Positions 50,119-60,928 of a stretch of 64,000 nucleotides of DNA are shown here, piece after piece. Source of the DNA: Candidatus Nitrososphaera gargensis Ga9.2 (lineage in GTDB: Archaea > Thermoproteota > Nitrososphaeria > Nitrososphaerales > Nitrososphaeraceae); the NCBI RefSeq assembly GCF_000303155.1, contig NC_018719.1, positions 930,001-994,000 of the forward strand, read 5' to 3'. Below the pieces are notes generated by a model, which was not told the DNA's origin, did not search any database, and saw only the letters and a list, made by a program, of their open reading frames with translations. The translations under genes were made by a program, and so were the position numbers. How positions within the stretch are numbered: position 1 is the stretch's first letter; every line of letters starts with the position of its first letter.

Positions 50119-50600
50119 TGTCGCGCCATGGACAAGCACCTCTGAAGCGGCTCTCGAATTTGCGCTGGACTATGCAAAGAACAAGCACAACACCGACACT
50201 ATCATGCTCGACTTACGTCAGCTGAACTTTCGCCACTGCGAAGGCTATTACTCTAAAAATGCAAAGGCGTGCATATTCCTGTGCTCGATATCCGAGATGG
50301 ACGAAAAAGATCAGATGATCGAAATCTATGACAGGGCCATAGTGTGGACAGACGTGGTCATTGTTGCAACTCTGATCAGGTGGGAAAGCACAAGCTCCCT
50401 CTACTACCAGATGGCGCAGCGCATGAATTGCGTACAGAACCAAATAGTAACACATAACACAACTATCTGATACGCGATAAAGTGGGAGCCTTTATCATAA
50501 CCTGCGGGCAGGACAACATCCAGCACGTGGCAGGCGAGCTTCCGTCGTTCTGGTCACAACTTGGATTCGTGTTTGGCAAGTTCCCTTTTGTCGGCTCGCA
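50042..50600 (+). pseudogene. NAD(P)H-dependent FMN reductase-like, broken
   Basis: A flavodoxin-fold reductase starting MAGSRVLPADARVRVLGISA (50042). The middle has DTIMLDLRQLNF and VVIVATLIRWESTSSLYY, where family members usually have PIRWGNxSS, so the FMN-contact residues have also changed. A frameshift near 50460 separates NQIVTHNT from YLIRDKVGAFIIT. After VFGKFPFVGS near 50598 the usual GWSRGW ending is missing, and the sequence to 50838 no longer resembles the family. A frameshift, a lost C-terminus and altered residues suggest a true pseudogene. It was probably the partner of the Rieske protein. Confidence 0.65.
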
Positions 50601-50837
50601 TTTAAGGGAGTTAATAAAATTGCTCCACGCTAGACTTTCCTCTAACGCCTTCTTTGGCTTCGAAATTACGGCTACTGTTGCAGTTGCAGCGGCAGTCACG
50701 TCTAAATCTAAAGCCTTTGATTCTTCTATAAAAATTCTCGATTTTTCTAGATATGCCGGTTTGTTGGTTTGCTTCGATTCTAGAGACTTTATTTTCCCCG
50801 AATCAAAGTTTAAGACCATGCAGGACAATATTACCTC

Positions 50838-51062
50838 ATGAGCGAAAAGAACACCACCTCCTTCAACCCTGCAGGCATTCTGACAGCCCCCTTTGTCATC
50901 GGGACAGCCGCGCTTGAAATGACCCTGATGACCACGCTTTCGCTTGCAAGAGTCGCACAGATAGCCGTCCAGTCTGCAGACACTGCGCTTGCAAAGTATA
51001 TTGAGCTGACCGAGCAGGAGATAAAGAAAGGCAGCCGGCGCGAAAGCGTAAAGGTAGAGTAG
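50838..51062 (+). CDS. Small helical protein, unknown
   Basis: A 74-residue protein with a hydrophobic stretch (TAPFVIGTAALEMTLMTTLS) that could touch a membrane, then a charged helix. It ends six bases before the uvrC stop on the other strand. The ATG overlaps a preceding stop (TCATGAGC). The family is not recognised, though it looks like a genuine gene by composition. Confidence 0.55.
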   Translation: MSEKNTTSFNPAGILTAPFVIGTAALEMTLMTTLSLARVAQIAVQSADTALAKYIELTEQEIKKGSRRESVKVE

Positions 51063-51068
51063 TAGAAT

Positions 51069-52697
51069 CTAGTGCCGCAACTTGCGTAGATTTACGTTGT
51101 ATGCAAGACCGAACCTGTGGGCCTCGTCTCTTGCGTGTTGGAGCATCTTGAGACCTGCGTTGCTCTTTGGCAGCACGATAGGCTCCTGCAAGCCGGGCAT
51201 ATAGATCTCTTCATTCTCCTTTGCAAGACCTATACATGGGACATCATGTATCCCAAGGCTTCGAAGCGAAGCGACAGCTGCGCCGAGCTGGCCGTGGCCG
51301 CCGTCTATGACTATCAGGTCTGGCAGCTTTTCATCATCACCAGCAGAGTGGTATCTCCTCCGCACAAGCTCGCCTATCATGGCAAAGTCGTTCTGGCCTG
51401 CAACCGTCCTGATCCTGAATTTCTTGTATGATGACTTGGCCGGCTTGTTGTTGGCAAACCTGACGCATGACCCGACCGCAATCGAAGTCCCAAGATTTGA
51501 AACGTCAAAGCAGTCAATGACCTCTGGCATGGAAAGAAGCCTGATGGCGTTTTTCAGCTCCACCACAGCCGGGTCATAGCCTCTCTCGATGTACATCGAT
51601 AGGTTCCGGGAGATTAGATCCATGAGCTGGCGCTTTTCCTTTGCCAAGACATGCCTGATGTTAAAGATGCTCACCCTGTGCCCTGCAATCTTTTCAAGCG
51701 ACCTCTCTAGCACCTGCCTGTCATCTAGGTCTTCGTTGACGTATAAGAACCTTGGAATCACCGGCACAGAGGAATAGTACTGGACAAGGAATGATGAAAG
51801 CGAGTTATCCCCGACGAGATCGAACTCGAACTTTTTCCTATCGCTGATGACGCCGCGGGTCCGTCGGAGCGCCATCACATGGGCTATCCCCTTCTTGTTA
51901 TCCCTCATTATGCTGATGTATTCTTCGTCGGGGTTCCTATTCACAGCCTTTTCCATCTTTTGCTTGACGCGGAGGTTGTTCAACCTGTACAGCGTATCGC
52001 GGATCTCCTTGGCTCTTTCATAGTCCCCTAGGTCTGACGCGCGCTTCATTTCATCCTCCATATTGTTTGCAAACTTGTCGATGCTGCTCTTGCCCTCCAA
52101 GATATCTTGCAATGCCATGACATTCATCATGTAGTGCCCGCGCGTCACATTGGCTATGCATGGCGCTTCGCAATTCTTGATAAAGTACTGGAGGCAGGGC
52201 GTCTTGGGCAGCCTGTTGCATATCCTTATCTTGAATAATTTCCGCAAAAGCCCGACGGTCAGGAACTTGGAGCTCCCGCGCACAAACGGGCCGTAGACCT
52301 TGCCCTTTGGACCGAGGAACTCGCCGTTTCTATTGCGCCGCGCGACCAGCAGGCGCGGGAATGGTTCGTCGGTTATCTTTAGGTAGGTATAGCGCTGCTG
52401 GTCCTTGAGCTCGATGTTGAATACGGGGCGGTAGCGCTTGATCAGGTTCGACTCTAGCAAGAACGCCTCTATCTCGTTGTCTGTGACGATAAATTCAATG
52501 TCTGCTATCTTGTTCACAAGCCTGCTGGTCTTCCATCCGACGTCCGGGTCGTGCTTTGTGAAGTACGAAGTGACACGCTTTCTCAGGTTCTTTGCCTTGC
52601 CGATGTAGATTATCTTGCCATCGCTGTCCTTCATCAGGTACACGCCCGGCTCGTCGGGCATGCGCTTTTCTTTCAGGATTGTTGTTGCGGCCACCAT
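51069..52697 (-). CDS. uvrC: Excinuclease ABC subunit C
   Basis: A 542-residue UvrC, the dual incision nuclease of nucleotide excision repair. It has the GIY-YIG domain (GVYLMKDSDGKIIYIGKAKN, residues 19-38), a UVR motif (SDLGDYERAKEIRDTLYRL) and the RNase H-like endonuclease domain (CFDVSNLGTSIAVGSCVRF, LPDLIVIDGGHGQLGAA). It ends right after ARDEAHRFGLAYNVNLRK, so the C-terminal helix-hairpin-helix domain of bacterial UvrC is absent. Third gene of the uvrB-uvrA-uvrC operon, one base after uvrA. Confidence 0.96.
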   Translation of the reverse strand: MVAATTILKEKRMPDEPGVYLMKDSDGKIIYIGKAKNLRKRVTSYFTKHDPDVGWKTSRLVNKIADIEFIVTDNEIEAFLLESNLIKRYRPVFNIELKDQQRYTYLKITDEPFPRLLVARRNRNGEFLGPKGKVYGPFVRGSSKFLTVGLLRKLFKIRICNRLPKTPCLQYFIKNCEAPCIANVTRGHYMMNVMALQDILEGKSSIDKFANNMEDEMKRASDLGDYERAKEIRDTLYRLNNLRVKQKMEKAVNRNPDEEYISIMRDNKKGIAHVMALRRTRGVISDRKKFEFDLVGDNSLSSFLVQYYSSVPVIPRFLYVNEDLDDRQVLERSLEKIAGHRVSIFNIRHVLAKEKRQLMDLISRNLSMYIERGYDPAVVELKNAIRLLSMPEVIDCFDVSNLGTSIAVGSCVRFANNKPAKSSYKKFRIRTVAGQNDFAMIGELVRRRYHSAGDDEKLPDLIVIDGGHGQLGAAVASLRSLGIHDVPCIGLAKENEEIYMPGLQEPIVLPKSNAGLKMLQHARDEAHRFGLAYNVNLRKLRH

Positions 52698-52698
52698 T

Positions 52699-55563
52699 TC
52701 ACTGCTTTGTCCTCTGCAAAATCTTCTGGTCCACTGCCAGCTTTGGCTTTAGGTACTTGCCGGTATAGCTGTCTTGGTTTTCGCTTATCTGCTCAGGCGT
52801 CCCTTCGGCAACAATGCGCCCGCCAGCCTCACCGCCTTCGGGCCCTAAGTCGACTATCCAGTCAGCCGAGGCAATGACATCAAGGTTGTGCTCGATGATG
52901 ATTATCGTATTACCAAGATCCACTAGCCTCTTGAGCACGTTCAGAAGCTTGCTCACGTCCGCAAAGTGGAGACCTGTGGTCGGCTCATCTAGGATGTAGA
53001 CGGTCTTGCCGGTGTCCCGGCGCGACAGTTCTGCCGCAAGCTTGATCCTCTGTGCTTCGCCGCCAGACAGCGTAGTCGCAGGCTGGCCGAGCCTCAGATA
53101 CCCAAGTCCCACGTCGTTTAGCGTCTGCAGCTTTTTCGTAATCGCAGGGATGTTGGAGAAGAACTCTGACGCTTCCTCGACTGTCATGTCAAGCACGTCT
53201 GAGATAGTCTTGCCCTTGTACTTGATCAAAAGCGTTTCCGAGTTGTAGCGCCTACCCTTGCATTCGTCACATGTCACGTAGACGTCCGGCAGGAACTGCA
53301 TTTCTATCTTTTTGACCCCTCCGCCCTCGCAGGCTTCGCACCTCCCCTCAGAGACGTTGAACGAGAACCTGCCGGCCTTATATCCCATCTCTCTTGCCTG
53401 CGAGGTCTTGGCAAAGAGCTCCCGTACGGGAGTAAAGGCGTTGACATAGGTGGCGGCGTTTGACCTCGGCGTCCTGCCTATAGGCGACTGGTCTATCCCT
53501 ATCACCTTGTCAACATGCTCTAGACCAGATATCTTGTCGTGCTTGCCCGGCCTGTACTTTGCATCGTAAAAGTGCTCTGCGAGCGCCCGGAATAGTATGT
53601 CATTTACAAGCGTAGACTTGCCCGAGCCAGAAACGCCTGTAACGACTGTCATGCAGCCAAGCGGAAAGCGGACATCAATTGATTTTAGGTTATTTTCCCT
53701 GGCGCCATGCACAGTCAGCCACTTGCTTGATTTGCGCCGCTCGTGCTGGTGTGCAACCAGCCTGTCGCCTCTAAGAAAAGCACCAGTGATCGAATCAGGG
53801 TTCTTCATGATGTCCTGCAGCTGGCCACTTGCAACGATCGCGCCTCCGTGGATTCCGGCACCCGGGCCGATATCTATTATCCAGTCAGAACTGCGTATCA
53901 CCTCTTCGTCGTGCTCGACGACTACAAGTGTGTTATCAAGGTCGCGCAACTTTTTCAAAGTGTCTATCAATCGCGCGTTGTCCCGCTGATGCAGGCCAAT
54001 CGTGGGCTCGTCAAGAACATAGAGCACTCCTGTCAGGTTCGAACCGATCTGGGTGGCAAGCCTGATCCTCTGCGACTCGCCGCCAGAAAGCGTGGCGGTC
54101 ATTCTATTGAGCGTAAGGTAGTTAAGCCCGACGTTTCGCAGGAACTCAAGCCTTGAAATGATCTCTTTGAGTATTGTCCTTGCGATGTAGCGCTCTGTCT
54201 CTGACAGTGCCAGATTCTGGAAGAACTTGTAACACTCGTCAATAGATAGGTCGCACACCTCCATTATCGACTTGCCCTGTATCTTTACAGCCAGAGCCTC
54301 GTCACGCAGGCGCCTGCCGTTACACCGTTCACATGGGCGCTCCCGCATGAATTGCATCAGGTCTTCGCGCTTTGACTCTGATTCTGTCTCGCGGTAGATG
54401 CGCTCCAAGTTTGGAATCACGCCCTCAAAAGTCCCTCTGTATTCCCAGCGGCTCTCCGAGTAGCGCGACTCGTACTTGTAGTGGATGCTCTGGTCGGTGC
54501 CGTACAGTATCACCTTCAATTGATCAGGTTTCATCTTGGATATCGGGGTTGCAAGGTCAAAGCCGAATTTTCTGCCGACATCGCGCAGCATGGCGGATCT
54601 GAACGTTGCAAAGTGGCCTGTCCATGGCTTTATCGCGCCATCGAGTATGCTCTTTGTTTTATCCGGGATTATCAGGTCAGGGTCAAACTCGATCTTGATC
54701 CCAAGGCCATTGCAATCTTTGCAGGCTCCAAAGGGCGAGTTGAATGAGAAGGTGCGGGGTTCAAGGTCGCCAAGCGATATGCCACAGTGGGGGCAGGCGT
54801 TTCGCTGCGAATACATCGCATCCTTGCTGTCTATCGAAACGACAACCACCCCGTTGCCTACCTTTAGCGCAGACTGGATCGAGTCGAAAAGCCGACTCTT
54901 TTCCTCTACTGACGGCTTGAGCCTATCGACAATGACCTCGATGGTATGTTTTTTCTGTTTGTCAAGCCTTGGATATTGCGGCTTTTCTTCGTCATCCTCG
55001 TCAAGGTTTGTTATTTCGCCATCAAGTCTGATTCTGGAAAAGCCGTCCTGCTTTAGCTGGTCGAACAGCTTCTCATATGTCCCCTTTTTTGCCTGAACGA
55101 CTGGGCCCAGAATCATAACGCTCTTGCCGTCGCCAATTTTCATCACAGATTCCGTGATCGAGTCGGCCGACTGGCTTGCAATCTTTCTGCCGCATTTGGG
55201 GCAGTGTGGGATGCCTATCCTTGCAAACAACAGGCGCAGGTAGTCGTAAATTTCGGTGACAGTACCGACGGTCGACCGGGGGTTCTTGCTGGTAGTCTTT
55301 TGCTGTATCGATATTGCTGGAGACAGACCGTCTATCGAGTCGACGTCGGGCTTGTCCATCAGCTCCAGGAATTGCCTTGCATAAGCAGACAGCGATTCAA
55401 CGTAGCGTCGCTGGCCTTCCGCGTAAATAGTGTCAAACGCAAGGGTTGATTTGCCCGAGCCCGACAGCCCTGTGATCACGACGAGCTTATTCTTTGGTAT
55501 CTCGACATTGATGTTCTTCAGGTTGTGCTGTCGTGCCCCTCTGATGATTATCTTGTCGTGCAT
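52699..55563 (-). CDS. uvrA: Excinuclease ABC subunit A
   Basis: A 954-residue UvrA, the damage-recognising ATPase. Two ABC units are seen: Walker [15 protein letters not shown] and [13 protein letters not shown], signatures [12 protein letters not shown] and [12 protein letters not shown]. Zinc modules include CPHCGISLG...CKDCNG and CEACEGGG...CDECKG. Intact and full length. Its ATG shares one base with the uvrB stop (TGATG). Uvr genes in archaea are thought to come from bacteria by transfer. Confidence 0.97.
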   Translation of the reverse strand: MHDKIIIRGARQHNLKNINVEIPKNKLVVITGLSGSGKSTLAFDTIYAEGQRRYVESLSAYARQFLELMDKPDVDSIDGLSPAISIQQKTTSKNPRSTVGTVTEIYDYLRLLFARIGIPHCPKCGRKIASQSADSITESVMKIGDGKSVMILGPVVQAKKGTYEKLFDQLKQDGFSRIRLDGEITNLDEDDEEKPQYPRLDKQKKHTIEVIVDRLKPSVEEKSRLFDSIQSALKVGNGVVVVSIDSKDAMYSQRNACPHCGISLGDLEPRTFSFNSPFGACKDCNGLGIKIEFDPDLIIPDKTKSILDGAIKPWTGHFATFRSAMLRDVGRKFGFDLATPISKMKPDQLKVILYGTDQSIHYKYESRYSESRWEYRGTFEGVIPNLERIYRETESESKREDLMQFMRERPCERCNGRRLRDEALAVKIQGKSIMEVCDLSIDECYKFFQNLALSETERYIARTILKEIISRLEFLRNVGLNYLTLNRMTATLSGGESQRIRLATQIGSNLTGVLYVLDEPTIGLHQRDNARLIDTLKKLRDLDNTLVVVEHDEEVIRSSDWIIDIGPGAGIHGGAIVASGQLQDIMKNPDSITGAFLRGDRLVAHQHERRKSSKWLTVHGARENNLKSIDVRFPLGCMTVVTGVSGSGKSTLVNDILFRALAEHFYDAKYRPGKHDKISGLEHVDKVIGIDQSPIGRTPRSNAATYVNAFTPVRELFAKTSQAREMGYKAGRFSFNVSEGRCEACEGGGVKKIEMQFLPDVYVTCDECKGRRYNSETLLIKYKGKTISDVLDMTVEEASEFFSNIPAITKKLQTLNDVGLGYLRLGQPATTLSGGEAQRIKLAAELSRRDTGKTVYILDEPTTGLHFADVSKLLNVLKRLVDLGNTIIIIEHNLDVIASADWIVDLGPEGGEAGGRIVAEGTPEQISENQDSYTGKYLKPKLAVDQKILQRTKQ

Positions 55564-57542
55564 CAGGACACCTCCGCCAAAGCCGGCTCTCCAAGCGCCT
55601 TTCTTATCTTGCTCAACTTCTCCCGGAACATTATCGCCTTTTCAAAGTCTAGCTCTTCGGCAAACCTCTTCATCGTGGCTTCGGTTTCAACAGCAAGCTT
55701 GACCAAATCCTGCCTTGTCATGGACTTTGTCTCTACACTCATATCGCCAATCTCTTTTGTGCTTTCAGGTATCGGCTTGACGATCGTCCTTGGTTTTATC
55801 TTGTGCTTTTTATTGTATTCTAGCTGCTTTTTGCGCCTGCGCTCTGTTTCCTCTATTGCCTGCTTCATCGATTCTGTAGAATGATCGGAATACATTATCA
55901 CCGCGCCGTCTAGGTTGCGGGCAGCCCTGCCAAATGTCTGGATGAGGCTCGTGGTGTTGCGTAAGAAACCCTCCTTGTCTGCGTCCAGAATTGCAACAAG
56001 CGAAACCTCCGGAATGTCGAGACCTTCCCTAAGAAGGTTGATGCCGACAAGCGCGTCAAACTCGCCCAGTCGCAGCTGTCTGATAAGCTGGGTACGCTCA
56101 AGACCTTCAATCTCAGAATGCAGGTAGCGCACCCGCACTTCATTCTTGGCCAGAAACTCTGCCAAGTCCTCTGCCATCCTTTTTGTCAGCGTCGTTACAA
56201 GCGTGCGCTGGTTTTTCTTGGCTCTGTTCTTTATCTCCTTTATCAGGTCTTCCATCTGGTTCTTTGTGGGCCGGATCTCTACTTTAGGGTCGACAAGGCC
56301 TGTGGGCCTGACTAGCTGCTCGGCGACCTGCCAGCTTGACTTTAACTCATATGGCCCAGGCGTAGCCGATACGAAAATCACGTTTCTGAGATATTTCTCA
56401 AACTCCTCGAACTTGAGCGGCCGATTGTCATAGGAGCTTGGCAGACGGAACCCATAGTCAATAAGCATCTTTTTGCGGGTGTGGTCGCCATTATACATGC
56501 CATGCAATTGCGGCAGCGTGACGTGCGACTCATCAATGACAAGCAGGAAATCGTCACCGAAAAAGTCAAGGAGGCAAAAAGGCGGCTGGCCCGGCGCTCT
56601 GCCGTCAAGGTGGCGGGAATAGTTTTCAATGCCAGAGCAATAACCAAGCTCTTCTATCATTTCCAGATCGTATTTTGTGCGCTGCGCAAGCCTCTGCCGC
56701 TCCAGCTCGGAAGGCAGGTTTGGTAGCCAGTTTTCAAGCTCGCGCTTTATCGATTCAAGTGCGCTGTTGCGCGAGTCGTCGTCAGTGATATAGTGCTTTG
56801 CCGGAAATATCTTGACTGCGTTTACATCACGCAGCTTTTTCATGCTTACATGGTCATGTATGCTTATCCGCTCGATCTCGTCGCCAAATACGGATACGCG
56901 GATAATGTCGTCAGAATAGCCAGGGATGATGTCAATTGTGTCTCCCTTTGCCCGAAAGTTGCCCGGCATAAGCGACATGTCATTTCGCTCATAGCGCGCC
57001 TCGATCAGATTGTGTATGAGTATCTTGCGGTCGATTTCCATACCCTTTGTCAGCGTGATGGCGCTCTTCTCCCACTCTTTGGGCGAACCAAGAGAATAGA
57101 TGCAAGAAACGGTTGACACGATTATTGTGGGCTCGCCGGACATGAGCATCGCGGTGGCTTCAAGCCTCATCTTTTCTATCTTTTCATTCACTTCGGTGTC
57201 CTTTTCGATATACGTATCTGTCTGGGGGATATAGCTTTCAGGCTGGTAATAATCATAGAAGCTTACAAAGTAGCCGACGTTGTTTTCTGGAAAGAACTCT
57301 TTGAACTCAGCATACAGCTGAGCTGCAAGGGTCTTGTTGTGCGAGATCACCAGCGTGTTCTTGTTTGTCCTTGCAATGACGTTTGCAATTGTGTATGTCT
57401 TGCCGCTCCCAGTCACGCCAAGGAGCGTCTGGCGCCCGCCCTTTTGCACGCCCCTGACCAGCTGCTCTATTGCTTCAGGCTGGTCACCGCTTGGCGGGAA
57501 GGCATCCTTTGCCAGAGCAAAGCTTCTAGAACTTGTTAGCAA
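55563..57542 (-). CDS. uvrB: Excinuclease ABC subunit B
   Basis: A 659-residue UvrB, the helicase-like loader. Walker [15 protein letters not shown], the damage-wedging beta hairpin [24 protein letters not shown]-box region [11 protein letters not shown], helicase motif [11 protein letters not shown] and the C-terminal UVR motif [19 protein letters not shown] for UvrC binding. It starts at TTG 57542. The bases just upstream (TTAGGACAGCTAATT, 57546) look like a damaged half of the palindrome at 25692. First gene of uvrBAC. Confidence 0.97.
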   Translation of the reverse strand: MLTSSRSFALAKDAFPPSGDQPEAIEQLVRGVQKGGRQTLLGVTGSGKTYTIANVIARTNKNTLVISHNKTLAAQLYAEFKEFFPENNVGYFVSFYDYYQPESYIPQTDTYIEKDTEVNEKIEKMRLEATAMLMSGEPTIIVSTVSCIYSLGSPKEWEKSAITLTKGMEIDRKILIHNLIEARYERNDMSLMPGNFRAKGDTIDIIPGYSDDIIRVSVFGDEIERISIHDHVSMKKLRDVNAVKIFPAKHYITDDDSRNSALESIKRELENWLPNLPSELERQRLAQRTKYDLEMIEELGYCSGIENYSRHLDGRAPGQPPFCLLDFFGDDFLLVIDESHVTLPQLHGMYNGDHTRKKMLIDYGFRLPSSYDNRPLKFEEFEKYLRNVIFVSATPGPYELKSSWQVAEQLVRPTGLVDPKVEIRPTKNQMEDLIKEIKNRAKKNQRTLVTTLTKRMAEDLAEFLAKNEVRVRYLHSEIEGLERTQLIRQLRLGEFDALVGINLLREGLDIPEVSLVAILDADKEGFLRNTTSLIQTFGRAARNLDGAVIMYSDHSTESMKQAIEETERRRKKQLEYNKKHKIKPRTIVKPIPESTKEIGDMSVETKSMTRQDLVKLAVETEATMKRFAEELDFEKAIMFREKLSKIRKALGEPALAEVS

Positions 57543-57598
57543 CTGTTAGGACAGCTAATTTTCAAAACGCGCATATATGGTTAATGCCCCAATCGTGC

Positions 57599-57711
57599 CT
57601 ACTTTCCTTCTTCATATGGACATCGTAATGGCTGTCTGCTTGCCTGCTCCTTTGTGGTAAACTTCATCCCACAATGCCTGCACCTAAACGCATGCCTCTA
57701 TAATCTGACAT
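57599..57711 (-). pseudogene. Mini C2H2 zinc finger, frameshifted
   Basis: ATG 57711 reads MSDYRG, then the frame slips: one base over is HAFRCRHCGMKFTTKEQASR, and a further slip gives HYDVHMKKES. Joined, they make a C-x2-C-x12-H-x3-H finger like the other mini fingers here. Two single-base shifts within 110 bases point to decay. Confidence 0.6.
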
Positions 57712-57771
57712 GAGATCTAGACATGGCAGACATCGTGGATAGATGCTACTGTTAAAAATTCTGTTGCACAT

Positions 57772-58077
57772 ATGCTAATTGTGGATGTGCGCGACCTGGA
57801 TAAAATGGAACGGACGATACGCTGGATCGAGATTGCACTGATCATAGGCAAGAACCTCGTGTTTATAATTGCAGCATTTGTCGGGATCAGCTTTATGATT
57901 GCAATATACAATTCTCTAGTAGGCAACATCGTGGGAAGCATTATCAGTTTGGCGTTTGGCGCTGCCGGGCTTGTCTTTTTTGCACAGGTACGCCAGACAC
58001 GCAGACGACACTATCGCAGGCGAGTAAAATACCAAGAAACGAGGCAGCAAAAATATCGCGAAGTCGCTTCTGCCTAG
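57772..58077 (+). CDS. Small membrane protein with basic tail
   Basis: A 101-residue protein with two membrane helices (about residues 20-42 and 50-72) and a strongly basic C-terminus (QTRRRHYRRRVKYQETRQQ). The basic tail should lie in the cytoplasm. No family is recognised. The start at ATG 57772 is the first in frame after an AT-rich region. Confidence 0.65.
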   Translation: MLIVDVRDLDKMERTIRWIEIALIIGKNLVFIIAAFVGISFMIAIYNSLVGNIVGSIISLAFGAAGLVFFAQVRQTRRRHYRRRVKYQETRQQKYREVASA

Positions 58078-58122
58078 TCGCAACAGCAAATCTTTTGTTC
58101 AACCACTTCTCTCTATAATGGC

Positions 58123-58818
58123 ATGGACGAGCTCGATATCCCCCGGGTAAGCAAGCACGAATTTCTGGCTTTTCTCCAGAATGAAGCCAAGGTGCGAGTA
58201 GACAATTACATCGAGGGCGCAATCGAAGTCGCAGAAGAAGTCCACTCTGATCTGATGCGCGAAGACGGCACTTCGCCATTCCTTGAAACCCATACCTGGC
58301 CTGTTACAATGGACGTGGTCAGGCATTACCGCTCTGTCAACCGCAATATTACAAGCGTCGAAATCGTGGCCGCAATACTGCATGATGTTATGGAAGATGA
58401 TGACAGGATACTGAACCTACATGAATCCAAGTCGTACGGCTTTGAAGCGTACCTTGCATACAGGTTTGGCAACAGGATCCGCGACATTGCAACCGAGCTA
58501 AAGATCAAGCCACTTGAAAACTACCCTGGCTCAAATGACATCGAGCGCCAGATGGCTCGTTTTTACGAATACTGTGACATACTGCGCGACGCAGAATACG
58601 ACATCAAGGCGATCAAGCTTGCAGACAGGCTCAACAACATGCTGTTTATCCGGCGCGTTCCCGGGCACGACAAGGTGAGGCGCTATACTCGTGAAGCCGA
58701 GGACTTTTACCTTGCGTATCCAATGCTGCCGCCCAAGATGCCCGAATTCTACAAAAGGATGAGAGAAGCATACGAGGCACTGAAAGTAGCTCCTGCAAAA
58801 AAGCTGGTTGCTGCATAA
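58123..58818 (+). CDS. HD-domain phosphohydrolase (SpoT/MESH1-like)
   Basis: A 231-residue protein with the HD metal set: HTWPVTMDVVRHY (first His), AAILHDVMEDDD (HD...ED) and IKLADRLNNM (last Asp). This order matches the hydrolase half of RelA/SpoT and the small MESH1-type enzymes that remove pyrophosphate from (p)ppGpp or act on similar nucleotides. There is no synthetase domain. Substrate unproven. Near-leaderless start after CTCTATAATGG. Confidence 0.85.
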   Translation: MDELDIPRVSKHEFLAFLQNEAKVRVDNYIEGAIEVAEEVHSDLMREDGTSPFLETHTWPVTMDVVRHYRSVNRNITSVEIVAAILHDVMEDDDRILNLHESKSYGFEAYLAYRFGNRIRDIATELKIKPLENYPGSNDIERQMARFYEYCDILRDAEYDIKAIKLADRLNNMLFIRRVPGHDKVRRYTREAEDFYLAYPMLPPKMPEFYKRMREAYEALKVAPAKKLVAA

Positions 58819-58874
58819 CTTTTCTTCATAAACCATTTAAAGGTAATAAATGGAGGTAAAGGGGAGACAAGCCA

Positions 58875-59753
58875 TTGGCAAACCTCAACGTTGCGGTTAT
58901 TGTAAAATTAGAGCCGGATTTTTCTGAGGGAAATGTCAGCTACAACGCTGATGGCACGCTTAATCGGGCCGAGACAAAGAGCATACTCGGGCCGCATAGC
59001 GCCGTGGCGTCAAGCGCCGCGTTCTATGCCAAGGTCAGGTACGGCGCCAGCGTAGCAGTGGCCACAATGGGCCCGCCTATAGCCGACAGCGCGCTCCAGC
59101 AGGCGCAGTTGCTGTGCGATGCTGACGAGCTTTATTTGTACAGCGATAGGATGTTCGCTGGCGCTGACACGCTTGCCACCGCAGAGGTGCTCAAGACCGG
59201 CATCTCAAAATTGGAAGGCAAGATGGACATCGTGTTTTCTGGCCACAGGGCGTCTGACGGCGAGACAGGTCAGACAGGACCCCAGACTGCTTGGAAGCTA
59301 GGCTTTACCTTCCTTGGCAACGTAATCGACTACGATGTCGACATGCAGAACAGGATCGTGAGGGCAAGACGCATGATTTCGCTGCAAGGCTTTTACGATG
59401 TCGTCGAAGAGGTGGAGGCGCCGCTTCCTGTGTTCATTGCAATAGATCCATCATACAAGGCGTCGTTTAACACCGTATCACAGAGGCTTGCTTTTGAAAA
59501 GTACCAAAAGGAGGCAAAAGAGCGCGCTCAAAACTACAAGCAATATCTGAAGGTGTTCAATGCGCAGCAGCTTGGGGTGGATCCAAAACTGGTTGGGCTG
59601 CCCGGCTCGCCAACAATCGTTTACAAGGTGGAAAGGATTCCAAAGGCAAAGGCAAGCAGGAGAGCCGAAGTCGTCGACGGCACAAACCGCGAGCAGCTTG
59701 CCAAGGTGGCGACCAGAATGTACGAAGTGGTGGGAGGCATGGTAATCAAATGA
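58875..59753 (+). CDS. etfB: Electron transfer flavoprotein beta subunit
   Basis: A 292-residue EtfB/FixA, starting at TTG 58875 after a GGAGGTAAAGGGGAG purine tract. It shows the nucleotide-binding segment DIVFSGHRASDGETGQTGPQ and the N-terminal VIVKLEPDFSEG. With EtfA it carries FAD and AMP and passes electrons to the membrane dehydrogenase encoded downstream. It overlaps etfA by four bases. Confidence 0.93.
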   Translation: MANLNVAVIVKLEPDFSEGNVSYNADGTLNRAETKSILGPHSAVASSAAFYAKVRYGASVAVATMGPPIADSALQQAQLLCDADELYLYSDRMFAGADTLATAEVLKTGISKLEGKMDIVFSGHRASDGETGQTGPQTAWKLGFTFLGNVIDYDVDMQNRIVRARRMISLQGFYDVVEEVEAPLPVFIAIDPSYKASFNTVSQRLAFEKYQKEAKERAQNYKQYLKVFNAQQLGVDPKLVGLPGSPTIVYKVERIPKAKASRRAEVVDGTNREQLAKVATRMYEVVGGMVIK

Positions 59754-60928
59754 AGAAGTACCAGCACCTCTATGTCATAATAGAGCACGAAGACGGCAAA
59801 CCCGTACCTGTCAGCCTCGAGATGCTGGGCGAGGCAAGGCGGCTTATGGACGGCTATAACAAGAAGTATTCTGCAGACGAAAAGGTCGTCGCAGTTGTGC
59901 TTGGGCATGACGTGCGCAGACTGTGCGAGGAACTGATATTCTACGGTGCCGATGCGGTGATTTATGCAGACAGCCCAGAACTGCGCTATGCCCGAAACCT
60001 GATTGACACCAAGGTGATAAGCCGGATAGCCACTAGCAAAGAGCTTGCGGCCAAATTCTCTGACGCTTCGGAATTTGTAAGGCCGCGCTATATGTTCTTT
60101 GCAGCAGACAGCATTGGCAGGCACCTGTCGTCAACAGTGCTAGCGGAGCTTGAATCGGGCCTTGCATCGGATATCAACAAGCTTGTCATCGAGGACTTGG
60201 AGATAAAGCACGAGCACAAGACAAAGGGCCAGCCTATGAAATATGAAAGGACACTTGAAATGTACAGGCCGGACTTTTCCGGATTCCTCTGGACTACCAT
60301 CCTGTGCCTTGACAATCGCAACCCTGCGATAGAGCGCGACTACCACCCACAGGCTTGTAGCATAATCCCTGGAGTGTTTGCGCCAATAGAACGCGATAGC
60401 ACAAGACGCGGCCCAATAGTCGACTATGTTCCAAAGTTTGACGAGTGTGACCTCAGAGTAAAAATAATTAACAGAAAAATAGTAAAGAGCACAGTCGACT
60501 TTGACAGCAAAAAGGCAATCGTGAGCTTTGGCAGGGGGATCAAGGACTCGCCAGAAGAGAACATAAAGCTGGTGGCTGAGCTTGCCAGAGAGCTTGAAGC
60601 TGAGGTGGGCATCTCGCTGCCGATATCGAAAAAGCCGTTTGCAGTCAGTGAGGGGACAAGCTCGACCTACATGATCCCAGACAGAGTAATCGGCACAAGC
60701 GGCCGCAAAGTGGCTCCTCTGCTCTATGTCGCGGCAGGCATCAGCGGGGCAATGCAGCATATTGCCGGCATGAAGGAAGCCGGCTTTGTAGTGGCAATAA
60801 ACCCTGACGAGGACTCGCCTATAAAGGACGAATGCGACATTTTCATCAAGGGAAGGATGGAAGATGTTATACCGCTTTTGCTAGAGGAACTAAGAAAACA
60901 AAAGCCTGCAATAGAGGTGAAGAAATGA
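59750..60928 (+). CDS. etfA: Electron transfer flavoprotein alpha subunit
   Basis: A 392-residue EtfA/FixB. The C-terminal FAD domain is clear: VIGTSGRKVAPLLYVAAGIS, GAMQHIAGMKEAGFVVAINP and DECDIFIKG. The N-terminal domain binds EtfB. It is about 60 residues longer than the shortest family members. It overlaps both neighbours by four bases, so translation of the three genes is coupled. Confidence 0.93.
   Translation: MKKYQHLYVIIEHEDGKPVPVSLEMLGEARRLMDGYNKKYSADEKVVAVVLGHDVRRLCEELIFYGADAVIYADSPELRYARNLIDTKVISRIATSKELAAKFSDASEFVRPRYMFFAADSIGRHLSSTVLAELESGLASDINKLVIEDLEIKHEHKTKGQPMKYERTLEMYRPDFSGFLWTTILCLDNRNPAIERDYHPQACSIIPGVFAPIERDSTRRGPIVDYVPKFDECDLRVKIINRKIVKSTVDFDSKKAIVSFGRGIKDSPEENIKLVAELARELEAEVGISLPISKKPFAVSEGTSSTYMIPDRVIGTSGRKVAPLLYVAAGISGAMQHIAGMKEAGFVVAINPDEDSPIKDECDIFIKGRMEDVIPLLLEELRKQKPAIEVKK

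Noticed and set aside
50600-50828. Open frames on both strands between the broken reductase and the 50838 gene
   Set aside because: The plus frame no longer resembles the reductase; the minus frame (ATG 50828) has better composition but no recognisable domain, and it overlaps the pseudogene. Neither can be chosen from sequence alone.
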